A DNA stretch of 64,000 nt. It comes from Pseudomonas lurida. Lineage in GTDB: Bacteria > Pseudomonadota > Gammaproteobacteria > Pseudomonadales > Pseudomonadaceae. Position numbers and translations under genes: made by a program. Below the pieces are notes generated by a model, which was given only the letters and a program-made list of their open reading frames with translations, was not told the DNA's origin and searched no databases. How positions within the stretch are numbered: position 1 is the stretch's first letter; every line of letters starts with the position of its first letter. Below, one piece after another: positions 26,505 through 34,119 of the stretch. The stretch spans positions 4,199,501 through 4,263,500 of the forward strand of contig NZ_PDJB01000001.1 in NCBI RefSeq assembly GCF_002563895.1, in the 5' to 3' direction.

Positions 26505-27090
26505 TCAGCTATTCACCTGCTTCAGTCGTTGGAGAGCCTTTTGCGTTTTTGGCTCATTGACGGCCCGTTTGCAGGTAGGCCTCTTCCCCTTCGACTCCCT
26601 TCCAATAGACCCTTCCGTTTCGCCCTTTCTTTATGGCTTTTTGGAACGAGTAGATCGATGGAAAAACTGGTCTGCGAGGTAGCATGTTTAAAGCTTGTGT
26701 ATCGAGAATGATCAGATACGAGAACAACTGCTGACTAACCTCACTGTTTTCTTCATTGTGAGGACTTACCCGTAACTCCATACGCCTACAGCCCAGCGAA
26801 GACGGCCCCATAGATTCGCTGGGTACCCTCACACCTTCGGGTGCTCGCTAACATTTGAAGCAAGCGCTCGCTGAATATTCTTACAGTCACTGTCGCAATT
26901 GGCAGCTTGATCAAACCCTCCTGCTTTCTCATCCTCCCTACGTGCCCTGCTGACGTTTCAGCAACATGCTCAGGCAGTCCTGATCTAGAAGGCTGCAGTG
27001 CGTAAATCACGCACCGATCACTCGTCCGCCATCGCATTCACCACTGCGGTCACTCGTCAGAATCATTGACGATCGAATGCCTATCACACC
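26505..27090. other. Gene-free region upstream of the relaxase
   Basis: No supported coding sequence on either strand. It lies between the divergent relaxase and DUF3577 genes and must hold both promoters, and could hold oriT. I did not find an obvious large palindrome by eye. Confidence 0.5.
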
Positions 27091-27159
27091 ACCCAACGGG
27101 GAAATCACTTTCCCTGGGGATGAGTGACTTCTCGTTTTTGCCAAGAAACGGAGCAACTC
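27091..27159 (+). promoter_or_regulatory. Structured ICE leader, copy 1 (before the DUF3577 gene)
   Basis: Hairpin 1 is GGGAAA-TCAC-TTTCCC (27099-27114). After TGGGGATGAGTG, a CTCGTTT segment can pair with AAACGGAG (one bulge), which contains the Shine-Dalgarno just before ATG 27160. The same two-hairpin order occurs at 27671, 32271 and 32810. Confidence 0.6.
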
Positions 27160-27630
27160 ATGACGCAATTCTCCACCAACGAAACGAAATACTACGATCT
27201 GCACACTCGCGGTATCGGATACCTGTGTCGCGCACGAGAGGTCCAAGTGCGCAAGGCAGAACCGTTTATGGCAGTGACCGTAGCTGCACTTCACGGCGCC
27301 GCTGATGACGTTGAATACACCTACATCGACTGCCGAGTGACGGGCGCTGAAGCGGACACGCTGATTCGCAATTGCATGGAAGAGATCAACTCAGGGGATA
27401 AGGTCTTGGTGTGCTTCACAATCGGTGATATTTGGATTTCACCTTTCACGTACCAGAAGGGCGACAAAAAAGGTCAGCCTGGTGCGAGCCTCAAAGGACG
27501 ACTGCTCTATCTGTCCATGATCAGAATCAATGGCGAGATCGTATTCAGGGCTCCGCCCAAGGAATCAGCACAGGACGCACAGCCAAACTCCGTTATGGAG
27601 AGCCCAGTGCCCGCCGCAAGCGAGATCTGA
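27160..27630 (+). CDS. STY4534-type ICE protein (DUF3577)
   Basis: A 156-residue protein starting MTQFSTNETKYYDLHTRGIG. The core with YTYIDCRVTGAEADTLI and FTIGDIWISPFTYQKGDKKG matches my memory of DUF3577 / STY4534 proteins, which are carried by SPI-7-like ICEs and are called replication proteins in some annotations. The fold looks like a small OB-type domain. ATG 27160 is chosen for the GGAG ribosome site; a longer frame from 27124 has none. A structured leader precedes it. Confidence 0.8.
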   Translation: MTQFSTNETKYYDLHTRGIGYLCRAREVQVRKAEPFMAVTVAALHGAADDVEYTYIDCRVTGAEADTLIRNCMEEINSGDKVLVCFTIGDIWISPFTYQKGDKKGQPGASLKGRLLYLSMIRINGEIVFRAPPKESAQDAQPNSVMESPVPAASEI

Positions 27631-27648
27631 CCGTCAGCAAAACACCTA

Positions 27649-27667
27649 GGCGCCCCCTCAAGGCGCC
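27649..27667 (+). terminator. Hairpin after the DUF3577 gene
   Basis: GGCGCC and its repeat GGCGCC flank CCCTCAA, a short strong stem without a U tract. It separates the DUF3577 gene from the next leader. Confidence 0.45.
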
Positions 27668-27670
27668 CTC

Positions 27671-27741
27671 ACCCACCCTCGAGGGACAACGACTCCCTTG
27701 GGGACCGCGTGTCTCTTGCAACCCATTCAGAGGTTTACGCG
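27671..27741 (+). promoter_or_regulatory. Structured ICE leader, copy 2 (before the RadC-like gene)
   Basis: Hairpin 1 is AGGGA/TCCCT (27682-27698). It is followed by TTGGGGACCGCGTGTCTCTTG, in which CTCTTG can pair with CAGAG of the Shine-Dalgarno (CAGAGG) with one bulge. The order of elements equals the other three leaders. Confidence 0.55.
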
Positions 27742-28236
27742 ATGAGTCACACCAACGACTTAGGCACTGCGGCCCTACCCACGATCGTCTGCCGTGAGGA
27801 CGAAGATCACTTGATTCAGACGGCCTTACAGATCCTCGACCGTCGGCTCTTTACCCGAGGACCAAAGCTTCAGGATCCCCATGCGGTGCGCAACTACCTA
27901 AAGCTGCAACTCGCTGCGATGGATCACGAAGTCTTTGCGGTGATCTATCTGGACAGCGTGCATAGACCCATTAAATTCGAGGTGCTTTTTCATGGGAGTA
28001 TCAGCAACGCGGTCATCCACCCAAGGCAGGTTATCAAGCGTGCTTTAGCGCATAACGCCGCCGCGATCATCATCGCCCACAACCATCCTTCGGGATGTCG
28101 CAAACCAAGCCTGGCAGATCAACGACTCACTGCCTGCCTCAAGGAGTCGCTGGAACTCGTGGAAGTCAGGGTGCTGGATCACTTCATCATTGCTGAAGGC
28201 TCCCCGGTCTCACTGGCTGAGTATGGCTGGCTATAG
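27742..28236 (+). CDS. RadC-like JAB-domain protein
   Basis: A 164-residue JAMM/MPN+ fold protein. It has Glu63 in [11 protein letters not shown] and the metal motif HNHPSG (residues 113-118) followed by the Asp of LADQ, giving the E ... HxH ... S ... D metal set of JAB proteases. RadC-like genes are common on ICEs and genomic islands; their role, once thought to be DNA repair, is unsettled. I take ATG 27742, preceded by AGAGG. It is preceded by a structured leader and followed by a GC hairpin. Confidence 0.9.
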   Translation: MSHTNDLGTAALPTIVCREDEDHLIQTALQILDRRLFTRGPKLQDPHAVRNYLKLQLAAMDHEVFAVIYLDSVHRPIKFEVLFHGSISNAVIHPRQVIKRALAHNAAAIIIAHNHPSGCRKPSLADQRLTACLKESLELVEVRVLDHFIIAEGSPVSLAEYGWL

Positions 28237-28248
28237 CCATCGACCAAA

Positions 28249-28265
28249 GCGCCCTACCCGGGCGC
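28249..28265 (+). terminator. Hairpin after the RadC-like gene
   Basis: GCGCCC / GGGCGC with a five-base loop, 13 bases beyond the stop codon. The U tract is poor (CCGTTGTT). Confidence 0.5.
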
Positions 28266-28366
28266 CCGTTGTTCCTCACACAGACACAACGTTGCCGACC
28301 TCACTCAGGAATTCTCCCGTTATCGATGGGCTCAGCTTTAAGCGGGCTCAACATTCAGGATCAAGG

Positions 28367-29104
28367 ATGAATGAGCTGGCTCTTTTCTCAGGTGTTGGTG
28401 GAGGAATACTCGGAGGCCAACTCATGGGATGGCGCACCGTCTGTGCTGTTGAGTGTGATGCCTACGCCGCACAAGTTCTCGTGCAACGACAAAACGATAG
28501 AGCCCTGCCGGCTTTCCCGATTTGGTCTGACGTGTGCAGTTTTGACGGTAGATCGTGGCGAGGCATTGTTGACGTGGTATCTGGCGGGTTTCCGTGCCAG
28601 GACATCTCCATTCAAGGCAGAGGCGTCGGCAGTGAGGGTGCTCGATCAGGCCTTTGGAAAGAAATGGCAAGAATCGTCGATGAGGTTCGACCGACTTTTG
28701 TGTGGCTGGAAAACTCCCCAATGCTCGTTACACGAGGCCTTGCCCTGGTCCTCGGTGACCTTACCCAAATGGGGTATGACGCTCACTGGTGTCGTGTATC
28801 AGCGAGTGAATGCGGTGCGCCCCATAAGCGTGACAGGATCTGGTTATTGGCCTACCCCAACAGCGAGCATGGCCAAGGGTTCATCACCCAAGTCGCTGAA
28901 GCGAAAGTGTGGCAGGGACCGAACGAGAGACAGACTGGACCATGCGGTGATGGCGTCAGACAGTGGCCAGTTGAACCCGGAGTGGGTCGAGTGGTTGATG
29001 GGCTGGCCCAGCGGGTGGACCGGATTAAAGCCCTTGGAAATGGGCAGGTACCAAGAGTGGTGGCAAGCGCATTCAGTATCTTGAAGAGCGAGGCAAAAGC
29101 CTGA
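28367..29104 (+). CDS. C5 cytosine DNA methyltransferase
   Basis: A 245-residue methyltransferase. It has motif I LALFSGVGGGILG (residues 4-16), motif IV with catalytic Cys77 in GGFPCQDIS, motif VI ENSPML (115-120), motif VIII HKRDRIW (153-159), and the C-terminal RIKALGNGQVP of motifs IX-X. The target recognition region is short, as in phage and ICE enzymes that may protect the element from restriction. No partner restriction gene is adjacent. Nearly the whole gene is also open in a second frame (28371-29084) with conserved-looking sequence. Confidence 0.88.
   Translation: MNELALFSGVGGGILGGQLMGWRTVCAVECDAYAAQVLVQRQNDRALPAFPIWSDVCSFDGRSWRGIVDVVSGGFPCQDISIQGRGVGSEGARSGLWKEMARIVDEVRPTFVWLENSPMLVTRGLALVLGDLTQMGYDAHWCRVSASECGAPHKRDRIWLLAYPNSEHGQGFITQVAEAKVWQGPNERQTGPCGDGVRQWPVEPGVGRVVDGLAQRVDRIKALGNGQVPRVVASAFSILKSEAKA
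28371..29084 (+). CDS. Overlapping alternative-frame protein within the methyltransferase gene
   Basis: A 237-residue frame starting four bases after the methyltransferase start and running in a different frame over almost its entire length. Its C-terminal part has GSGYWPTPTAS, LDHAVMAS and LNPEWVEWLMGWPSGWT. I recognise this set from phage and ICE proteins that occur beside or within C5 methyltransferase genes. A random frame would not carry such a motif series. The frame has no independent Shine-Dalgarno, so translation may start by re-initiation. Function unknown. Confidence 0.5.
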   Translation: MSWLFSQVLVEEYSEANSWDGAPSVLLSVMPTPHKFSCNDKTIEPCRLSRFGLTCAVLTVDRGEALLTWYLAGFRARTSPFKAEASAVRVLDQAFGKKWQESSMRFDRLLCGWKTPQCSLHEALPWSSVTLPKWGMTLTGVVYQRVNAVRPISVTGSGYWPTPTASMAKGSSPKSLKRKCGRDRTRDRLDHAVMASDSGQLNPEWVEWLMGWPSGWTGLKPLEMGRYQEWWQAHSVS

Positions 29105-29545
29105 GGGTCACTGCCTAGACGCCGAGTTAACGTGCACTGAACCTTGCGTTCGGTAAGAAACCTGAACACTTTTTCAGTGGGTGCTGATTCAGCCTTTCGG
29201 CAGAAAGCTCTGCATATGCGTTGTCTGCCAGTACGGATCGTCTTCCACATCCACCGTCTCAAACCCGTGCTTTTGCCAGAAACTAATCGCACTTGGGAGA
29301 AAGGGATGGGTATGCAGGTACGGCACGTCAATGCCACCGGCGAAGGCTAGTGTCCTCAGATACCCATACAGCTTCGCGGCGAGTCCTGAGCTTCGTTGAT
29401 CTGGACTCACGAACAAGCGCACCACTTCGACGACCTTGAGGCCCGATTAGTCGAGTTGAGGAAAACGGTAATCCTAAGGTAGGTAACCAATGGTCGCGAC
29501 AATCTCGTTGCCCCTGCGAGCTACGAGAAATTGCCCCTTTCCTAG

Positions 29546-30464
29546 GTTCTGTACGAAAACTCACGAAACACCGTTTTCTGTAAAATTCATTGCCATTACA
29601 GCCAGGAGGCCAAGATGGCAAAGCGATATGAACTCCCTGACACCGCCTGGGACCTGATTGCCGATATCTTTACTCGAACCCGACGCACCGGGCGCCCTCG
29701 AGTCGATGATCGCCTGATGCTCAACGGCGTGCTTTGGTTGCTCTGCTCGGGAGCAGCCTGGCGAGATATGCCAGAGCGCTTTGGCCCTTGGTCAACGGTG
29801 TATCAACGGTTTCGCGACTGGCGTAATTGTGGCGCTTTCGATCAAATGCTCCAGCGCCTTCATACCCGGTTGAACGAGCAGGGCTTGATTGATCTGGAAG
29901 CCTGGATGATCGACTCCAGTGCCGTTCGTGCAACCCGAGCCTCATCAGGCGCCGGAAAAAAAGGGGGCCTGAAGAACTGCAAGATCACGCGCTCCGACGC
30001 AGTCGGGGCGGCCTGACAACCAAAATCCACATGCTATGCGACGCCAATGGCGTGCCGCTGCGTTTCCTGCTGTCAGGCGGACAAGCCAGCAATATTGCCT
30101 ATGCCCAACCGTTACTGGATGAGGCTTACATCCCAAGCTTGCGCGGCCGTCCTCGCAAACGCTGCCGATGGCTGTTGGCCGACAAAGGATACGATGCTGA
30201 AGCCCTGCGCCGGTACTGTGATCGTTATCGAATGCAACCGGTAATCCCGTTGCGCAGCATGAAGCGCAAACCCAAGCCGGGTTTACCCAGACTGTTTGAT
30301 CGCCCCAAATACCGGCAGCGCAACATCATCGAACGCATGTTCGGCTGGCTGAAGGAGAACCGCCGCATCGTGACGCGTTTTGACAAGCTCGCAACAAGTT
30401 TTGCAGCGATGGTCTCATTGGCCTGTGCGATGCGGTGCTTACGACAATACTTTTCGTACAGAGC
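29546..30464 (+). mobile_element. IS5-family insertion sequence (IS427-like), 919 bp
   Basis: The ends GTTCTGTACGAAAA and TTTTCGTACAGAGC are inverted repeats with one mismatch. CTAG occurs directly at both junctions (29542-29545 and 30465-30468), giving a four-base target duplication. It carries one transposase split by a -1 frameshift site. The IS interrupts the GNAT gene. Confidence 0.92.
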
Positions 30465-30468
30465 CTAG
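29615..30468 (+). CDS. IS5-family transposase, expressed by -1 frameshifting
   Basis: The first frame (29615-30016, 133 residues) carries the N-domain and the first catalytic Asp in MIDSSAVRA. The second frame, -1 relative to the first and ending at 30468, carries LADKGYD with the second Asp and the RNIIERMFGWLKENRR box with the catalytic Glu. They join at a seven-A run followed by five G (29956-29967), a classic slippery site; the fused product reads GKKRGPEELQDHALRR across the shift. The TAG stop lies inside the target-site CTAG, outside the IS proper. Confidence 0.88.
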
Positions 30469-30771
30469 AACTAGATACGCCGCCTTGAATCCCGCGAGAT
30501 TAGGTGGCGTTGCTGTTTGGCTCAGCGTTGGAAAAATCTGCGCCCTGGCCCCCATAACATTCTCGATCACCTCATCAACTTCCGTGGACTGAACGGGCCA
30601 ATAACGATGTCGATTTGATTTTTTGGCATGGGTGAGACTGTCTCGTTGGCTATGTGTTGGCAGAAAATACACGATTTAGGTGAAATTCAACCTACTGGAT
30701 ACAGATCCGAGATTCTGTAATAGACATTTCAAAAAAGAGGCTAATCCTCTCCCCTGGAATTCAAAACAACA

Positions 30772-30792
30772 AAGGGCCCATCAAGGGCCCTT
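30772..30792 (-). terminator. Terminator of the MvaT-like gene
   Basis: AAGGGCCC / GGGCCCTT stem with a five-base loop, followed on the minus strand by TTGTTGTTTT. It lies 20 bases after the stop. Confidence 0.8.
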
Positions 30793-30812
30793 ATGTTGCC
30801 AAACCATTGATC

Positions 30813-31178
30813 TCACTTCGACAGCCAGGACTCAACGGTGTCTGAACCGTGCTCGGATTTCCATACCTTCAAGGTCTTGTGGTTGCCGCCCTTGGTCTCC
30901 ACCACTTCGCCCGTGTGAGGGTTCTTGTACATCTTCAGCTGACGTGCTTTACGGGTAGCCGTTACCGGCTTGGCTACTGCTACACGGCGACCAGCTTGAG
31001 GGTCAAGGATATTGATTACGTCTTTCAAGCTAAAACTGTACTCCCCCAACAGAGCGCGGAGTTTTTTCTCGAATTCGATTTCCTTTTTCAGACCAGAATC
31101 GCTTTTCATGGACTCAAGCTCTGCGAGCTGAGCCGCCAGTTGTTGCTCGAGCTTACGGTATTCCACTAGACGAGACAT
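30813..31178 (-). CDS. MvaT/MvaU-family H-NS-like nucleoid protein
   Basis: A 121-residue protein with an N-terminal coiled-coil dimerisation region (MSRLVEYRKLEQQLAAQLAE onward) and a C-terminal AT-hook-like DNA-binding domain (KMYKNPHTGEVVETKGGNHKTLKVWK). This is the xenogeneic silencer of Pseudomonas. ATG 31178 follows AAGGAAA; the longer form from 31205 is not used. Its position inside the island suggests an element-borne copy, like Pmr on plasmid pCAR1, that masks the AT-rich cargo and limits fitness cost. Confidence 0.88.
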   Translation of the reverse strand: MSRLVEYRKLEQQLAAQLAELESMKSDSGLKKEIEFEKKLRALLGEYSFSLKDVINILDPQAGRRVAVAKPVTATRKARQLKMYKNPHTGEVVETKGGNHKTLKVWKSEHGSDTVESWLSK

Positions 31179-31395
31179 TGAAGATTTCCTTGATATTGAA
31201 GCCAATCATGGTTGGCATGGTTAGTATGCTAAGGCAATAATGCAGATCAGTCACGGAAAAAACCTATTCTAACGTGCTGGGTTTACTAGCCTCACATGAA
31301 TACTATAAATCAGCTTACGCTAGACATTTCATACCAAGTGAAATTTCAGATTTCTTAACGAGAATTGGTCCTCATTTACTTTTAGGGATGATTTC

Positions 31396-31890
31396 ATGTC
31401 AGCAGACCTTGAACTTCCAGAAAACGCCGAACTACTACTGAAAAAATGGTACACACGCTGCAGCACCGTTGCGGTCGGACATTACAAAACTGCTGATTTC
31501 TACTCGAAAGCGAACATGAGACTAACAGTCACAGCAGCAGTACTATCGACCATAATCGGTACGACCGTGTTCGCTACGCTAGAGGAGCAATCAGGGTTTT
31601 TCTTGAAAATTTGCCTAGGCTTTTTAAGCTTGGCAGCGGCGGTGCTAGCCGCTTTGTCGGTAACAATGGGCTATCAGAATAAGGGGGAGAAGCATAGAAC
31701 TGCCGGCTCAAAGTACAACTCGGCGGGCAGAGAGCTTGAGCAACTCGGCACGAACACTTCAGTGACACAAGAATTACTGGACAAAATACGGACTAGGCTT
31801 GATGCAATAGCTGAAGAGTCTCCCCACCTACCTCGCTGGGTCCATAATGAAATAGCAGACCCTAGTCAGCTATCAAAATGGAATAACTGA
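31396..31890 (+). CDS. SLATT-domain two-helix membrane protein
   Basis: A 164-residue protein. The N-terminal helix (LLKKWYTRCSTVAVGHYKTADFY) is followed by two membrane segments (about residues 42-62 and 72-92) and a cytoplasmic coiled region. This matches the SLATT superfamily (SMODS and SLOG-associating two-transmembrane effector). SLATT proteins are proposed pore-forming effectors in nucleotide-second-messenger defence. No SMODS nucleotidyltransferase or SLOG gene is adjacent, so this copy is an orphan or is controlled in another way. The surrounding DNA is AT-rich. Confidence 0.7.
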   Translation: MSADLELPENAELLLKKWYTRCSTVAVGHYKTADFYSKANMRLTVTAAVLSTIIGTTVFATLEEQSGFFLKICLGFLSLAAAVLAALSVTMGYQNKGEKHRTAGSKYNSAGRELEQLGTNTSVTQELLDKIRTRLDAIAEESPHLPRWVHNEIADPSQLSKWNN

Positions 31891-32270
31891 AGTGGAGCTA
31901 CGCTCCTCCTCTGTATTTTATATTCATCTGGATACAATCAGTGCTCAGGTTTTACACTCAGATAAGGCGGCTTCCCAGACTTTAGGTTTGTGAGCGATCA
32001 ACGCGGTTCAGCAATGACAAAATCCTGCGGCCTCTCCTTTCCTCAATTCGTGTGAAGCAGTCAGCAGAGCCTACAAAAATGCAGGAAATGTCTGACTGGA
32101 TCATCGCAACGTTTAAGCTGATTATTTGATCTGGTTAGCTGTCGTCGACAGCACCTGCCCAGGTGACCATGATCCAGAAGGCCACGAATGCGCTTTACCG
32201 CATTGATCAGTTAAAGCTCACAACGCATTCGGAAGCGTGGGCATCGTCGATATGCTCGCCGACGGAATGC
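31891..32270. other. Intergenic region without a supported gene
   Basis: No convincing reading frame on either strand; a 60-codon frame at 32163 overlaps the leader of the next gene and has no recognisable features. Confidence 0.55.
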
Positions 32271-32341
32271 ATCCACCCCACAGTGACGGGAGCTTACCGT
32301 CAGGTGGGACTCTGCGTCGCTTGCCAACTGCAGGAGACACG
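32271..32341 (+). promoter_or_regulatory. Structured ICE leader, copy 3
   Basis: Hairpin 1 is TGACGG / CCGTCA (32284-32302). It is followed by GGTGGGACTCTGCGTCGCTTG, where CTCTGC can pair with GCAGGAG, the Shine-Dalgarno before ATG 32342, with a single bulged G. Confidence 0.6.
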
Positions 32342-32716
32342 ATGAAACTATCGCTAGCCCTTTATGACGCACTGACTTCTATCAGTGTGCCTAATAACAA
32401 AGCTAAAGCTGTTGTAGAGGCTTGGGAGGATGACGTGAAACATTTCGCATCAAAATCTGACTTAGAGCGGACCGAATCGCATCTTGAGGGCTCAATCTCA
32501 GGACTTCGTACCGATCTCACGGCACTTATAAAAGAGCAAGGTGCAGATCTACGTACATTGATCGAACGGCAAGCAAGCCAATTCCACGGTGCCGTTTCAA
32601 AGCTTGAGTCAAACATCACCGTACTTCGCTGGCAGTTTTGGCTCTTGGTAATTTGCTTCGGCTTCCCCATCCTAAAAAATCTTTATGAGGTTTACGGAAA
32701 AGTCATTGCGTCCTGA
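32342..32716 (+). CDS. Coiled-coil protein with C-terminal membrane anchor, unknown function
   Basis: A 124-residue protein. Residues 1-35 are a soluble head (SLALYDALTSISVPNNKAKA), residues 40-95 are a coiled coil with repeated D/E-L-x-x-x-E spacing, and residues 100-117 are a membrane helix (FWLLVICFGFPILKNLY). It resembles DUF1640/CCDC90-like tail-anchored proteins on phages and ICEs. Expression is probably controlled by the structured leader that covers its ribosome site. Confidence 0.7.
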   Translation: MKLSLALYDALTSISVPNNKAKAVVEAWEDDVKHFASKSDLERTESHLEGSISGLRTDLTALIKEQGADLRTLIERQASQFHGAVSKLESNITVLRWQFWLLVICFGFPILKNLYEVYGKVIAS

Positions 32717-32809
32717 TTTATAGCTTCACCCTCTCAGCCAGCAGTGCCCATTCTGCGGCCTACTAGCTACTAGACGTCGACATCGTCCACGTCTTGATTC
32801 ACACCTATT

Positions 32810-32880
32810 CAGTCCATACGGGGAACACTCCCCGTTTGGGCGACGTGTCTCTCCGTTTTGGGCGTTTTTCGGAGAGACAT
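32810..32880 (+). promoter_or_regulatory. Structured ICE leader, copy 4 (best-formed)
   Basis: Hairpin 1 is ACGGGGA-ACAC-TCCCCGT (32818-32835), seven perfect pairs. Hairpin 2 is CTCTCCG / CGGAGAG (32849-32855 with 32870-32876), seven perfect pairs that hide the Shine-Dalgarno GGAGAG. ATG follows at 32881. Confidence 0.7.
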
Positions 32881-33519
32881 ATGAAAATCGAAAACCTCAC
32901 CTCGCTTCAATCGAAGCTACTTCAGTCGCCAGTCATCTTCTCGCAAGACGCCTGGCACGAAGCGGTGTATCTAGAGCAACCAGCGAGCCTTGGTGACCTG
33001 GGAAACCGCTTAGGCGAAACCCTTCAAGCCGCGTATGCATGCCTTATGTACAGGACCGAAAAAGTAGATGCGGTAGAGCCGTTCTATGAGTTTGGCCTGT
33101 ATCGTTTTCTACCTAGCGGTGATCGTGTCGATCGACACTGGCTGGAGTTACGGCTGATCGTGGAGCACGCAGCGGATCAACCATCCACGCTACGTATTGT
33201 TCTTCGGCGTGAAAGCTCATCTTTAGAATTGAAGGTACCTGATGTCTTTTTTGACCCAGGCCTAATGATGATGACCAATGGCGTGCATTCGCTCATCGAA
33301 CAAGGACTGTTGGATGTGCATCCTCATCTCAACCGTCACCTTGTCGGTGATTGGGGGGATTTGTGCGACCAAGACAAGCTGAGCAATGAGCAGGCACTGC
33401 AGTACGGTGAACGCTTGTTCTCGTCCTACGAGATTGAAGCAGGGCAGGAAAGAAAGCTCTGGATCATCACAGAGAGGGACAGAAGCGTCACCACCTTGCT
33501 TCTACCTTCCGAGTACTGA
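32881..33519 (+). CDS. ICE/plasmid-associated protein of unknown function
   Basis: A 212-residue soluble protein, mixed alpha/beta, with no membrane segment. The C-terminal block (HLVGDWGDLCDQDKLSNEQA, then RLFSSYEI, KLWIITERDRSVTTLLLP) recurs in small plasmid- and ICE-borne proteins as I recall, so this looks like a C-terminal domain conserved among mobile elements; I know no function. It has the most perfect of the four structured leaders, so its translation is probably tightly controlled. Confidence 0.75.
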   Translation: MKIENLTSLQSKLLQSPVIFSQDAWHEAVYLEQPASLGDLGNRLGETLQAAYACLMYRTEKVDAVEPFYEFGLYRFLPSGDRVDRHWLELRLIVEHAADQPSTLRIVLRRESSSLELKVPDVFFDPGLMMMTNGVHSLIEQGLLDVHPHLNRHLVGDWGDLCDQDKLSNEQALQYGERLFSSYEIEAGQERKLWIITERDRSVTTLLLPSEY

Positions 33520-33646
33520 TTCATCACATCGCCGCATTCCATCTGTGGCTCATTCTCCCTCTCTGCGCTCTGTTAGCGCACTGAGGGGGTACTCCTGATT
33601 TTCCATTGCCGCTTATGAACTGGCCTCCCCCCGCAGGTTGCGAAGG

Positions 33647-34030
33647 ATGCAGCAACAGATTTGCCTCGCCGTCAGGAAGCTATCGGTGCCCACATTACTT
33701 GCCAAATCTCGCTCGTATGCGTACTACCGCCAGGATGGTCGCTGTTTCTATTGCGACTATCCAATGTGGGTTAGCTCAGCACCTCGCTACGCAAAGCTGT
33801 ACGGCTGCTCAATCGCGCAGGCCGAGCTCATGAAGTGCACAGCCGAGCACCTCGTGGCAAAACAGGACGCCGGTAACGATCGTGGTTCAAACATCGCCGC
33901 CGCCTGCAAAGTGTGCAACCAGCGCCGACACAACAGAAAGCATCCATCCACCCCTCAGACCTATCAAGAAATGGTGCAACGTAAGCTGAGAAACGGCGGT
34001 TGGCATCCCTTTCAAATAGCAGGTTTGTAA
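33647..34030 (+). CDS. HNH endonuclease
   Basis: A 127-residue protein with a zinc-type HNH domain: CFYCDYP supplies the first Cys pair, AEHLVAKQDAG has the catalytic His in the DH position, and CKVCNQRRHNRK supplies the second Cys pair and final His/Asn. These small HNH proteins cut DNA non-specifically or at short sites. A start at TTG 33638 is possible; ATG 33647 is preferred. It may be a homing, defence or competition nuclease of the island. Confidence 0.8.
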   Translation: MQQQICLAVRKLSVPTLLAKSRSYAYYRQDGRCFYCDYPMWVSSAPRYAKLYGCSIAQAELMKCTAEHLVAKQDAGNDRGSNIAAACKVCNQRRHNRKHPSTPQTYQEMVQRKLRNGGWHPFQIAGL

Positions 34031-34119
34031 GAGCTAAAGACTGCCTATATCCAATTCACTTACGGTCGCGAAATCACTGAAGAATCGCCACCAGCATCAG
34101 CAGCCCGAGCAAAATGGCC

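Larger units (their letters stand above)
29189..30672 (-). pseudogene. GNAT acetyltransferase, broken by an IS5-family insertion and two stop codons
   Basis: The N-terminal part (30672 to the IS, MYFLPTHSQRDSLTHAKK ... FKAAYLVL) and the C-terminal part (29425 to 29189, RLFVSPDQRSSGLAAKLYGYL ... FWQKHGFE) belong to one gene. If the IS and one CTAG copy are removed, the reading frame continues as AAYLVLGKGQFLVARRGNEI. Two further stops (TAG and TAA, around GYLP*DYRFPQLD*) lie between the IS and the C-terminal part. The coenzyme A loop RSSGLA is recognisable. The gene is dead by at least three lesions. Confidence 0.85.
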
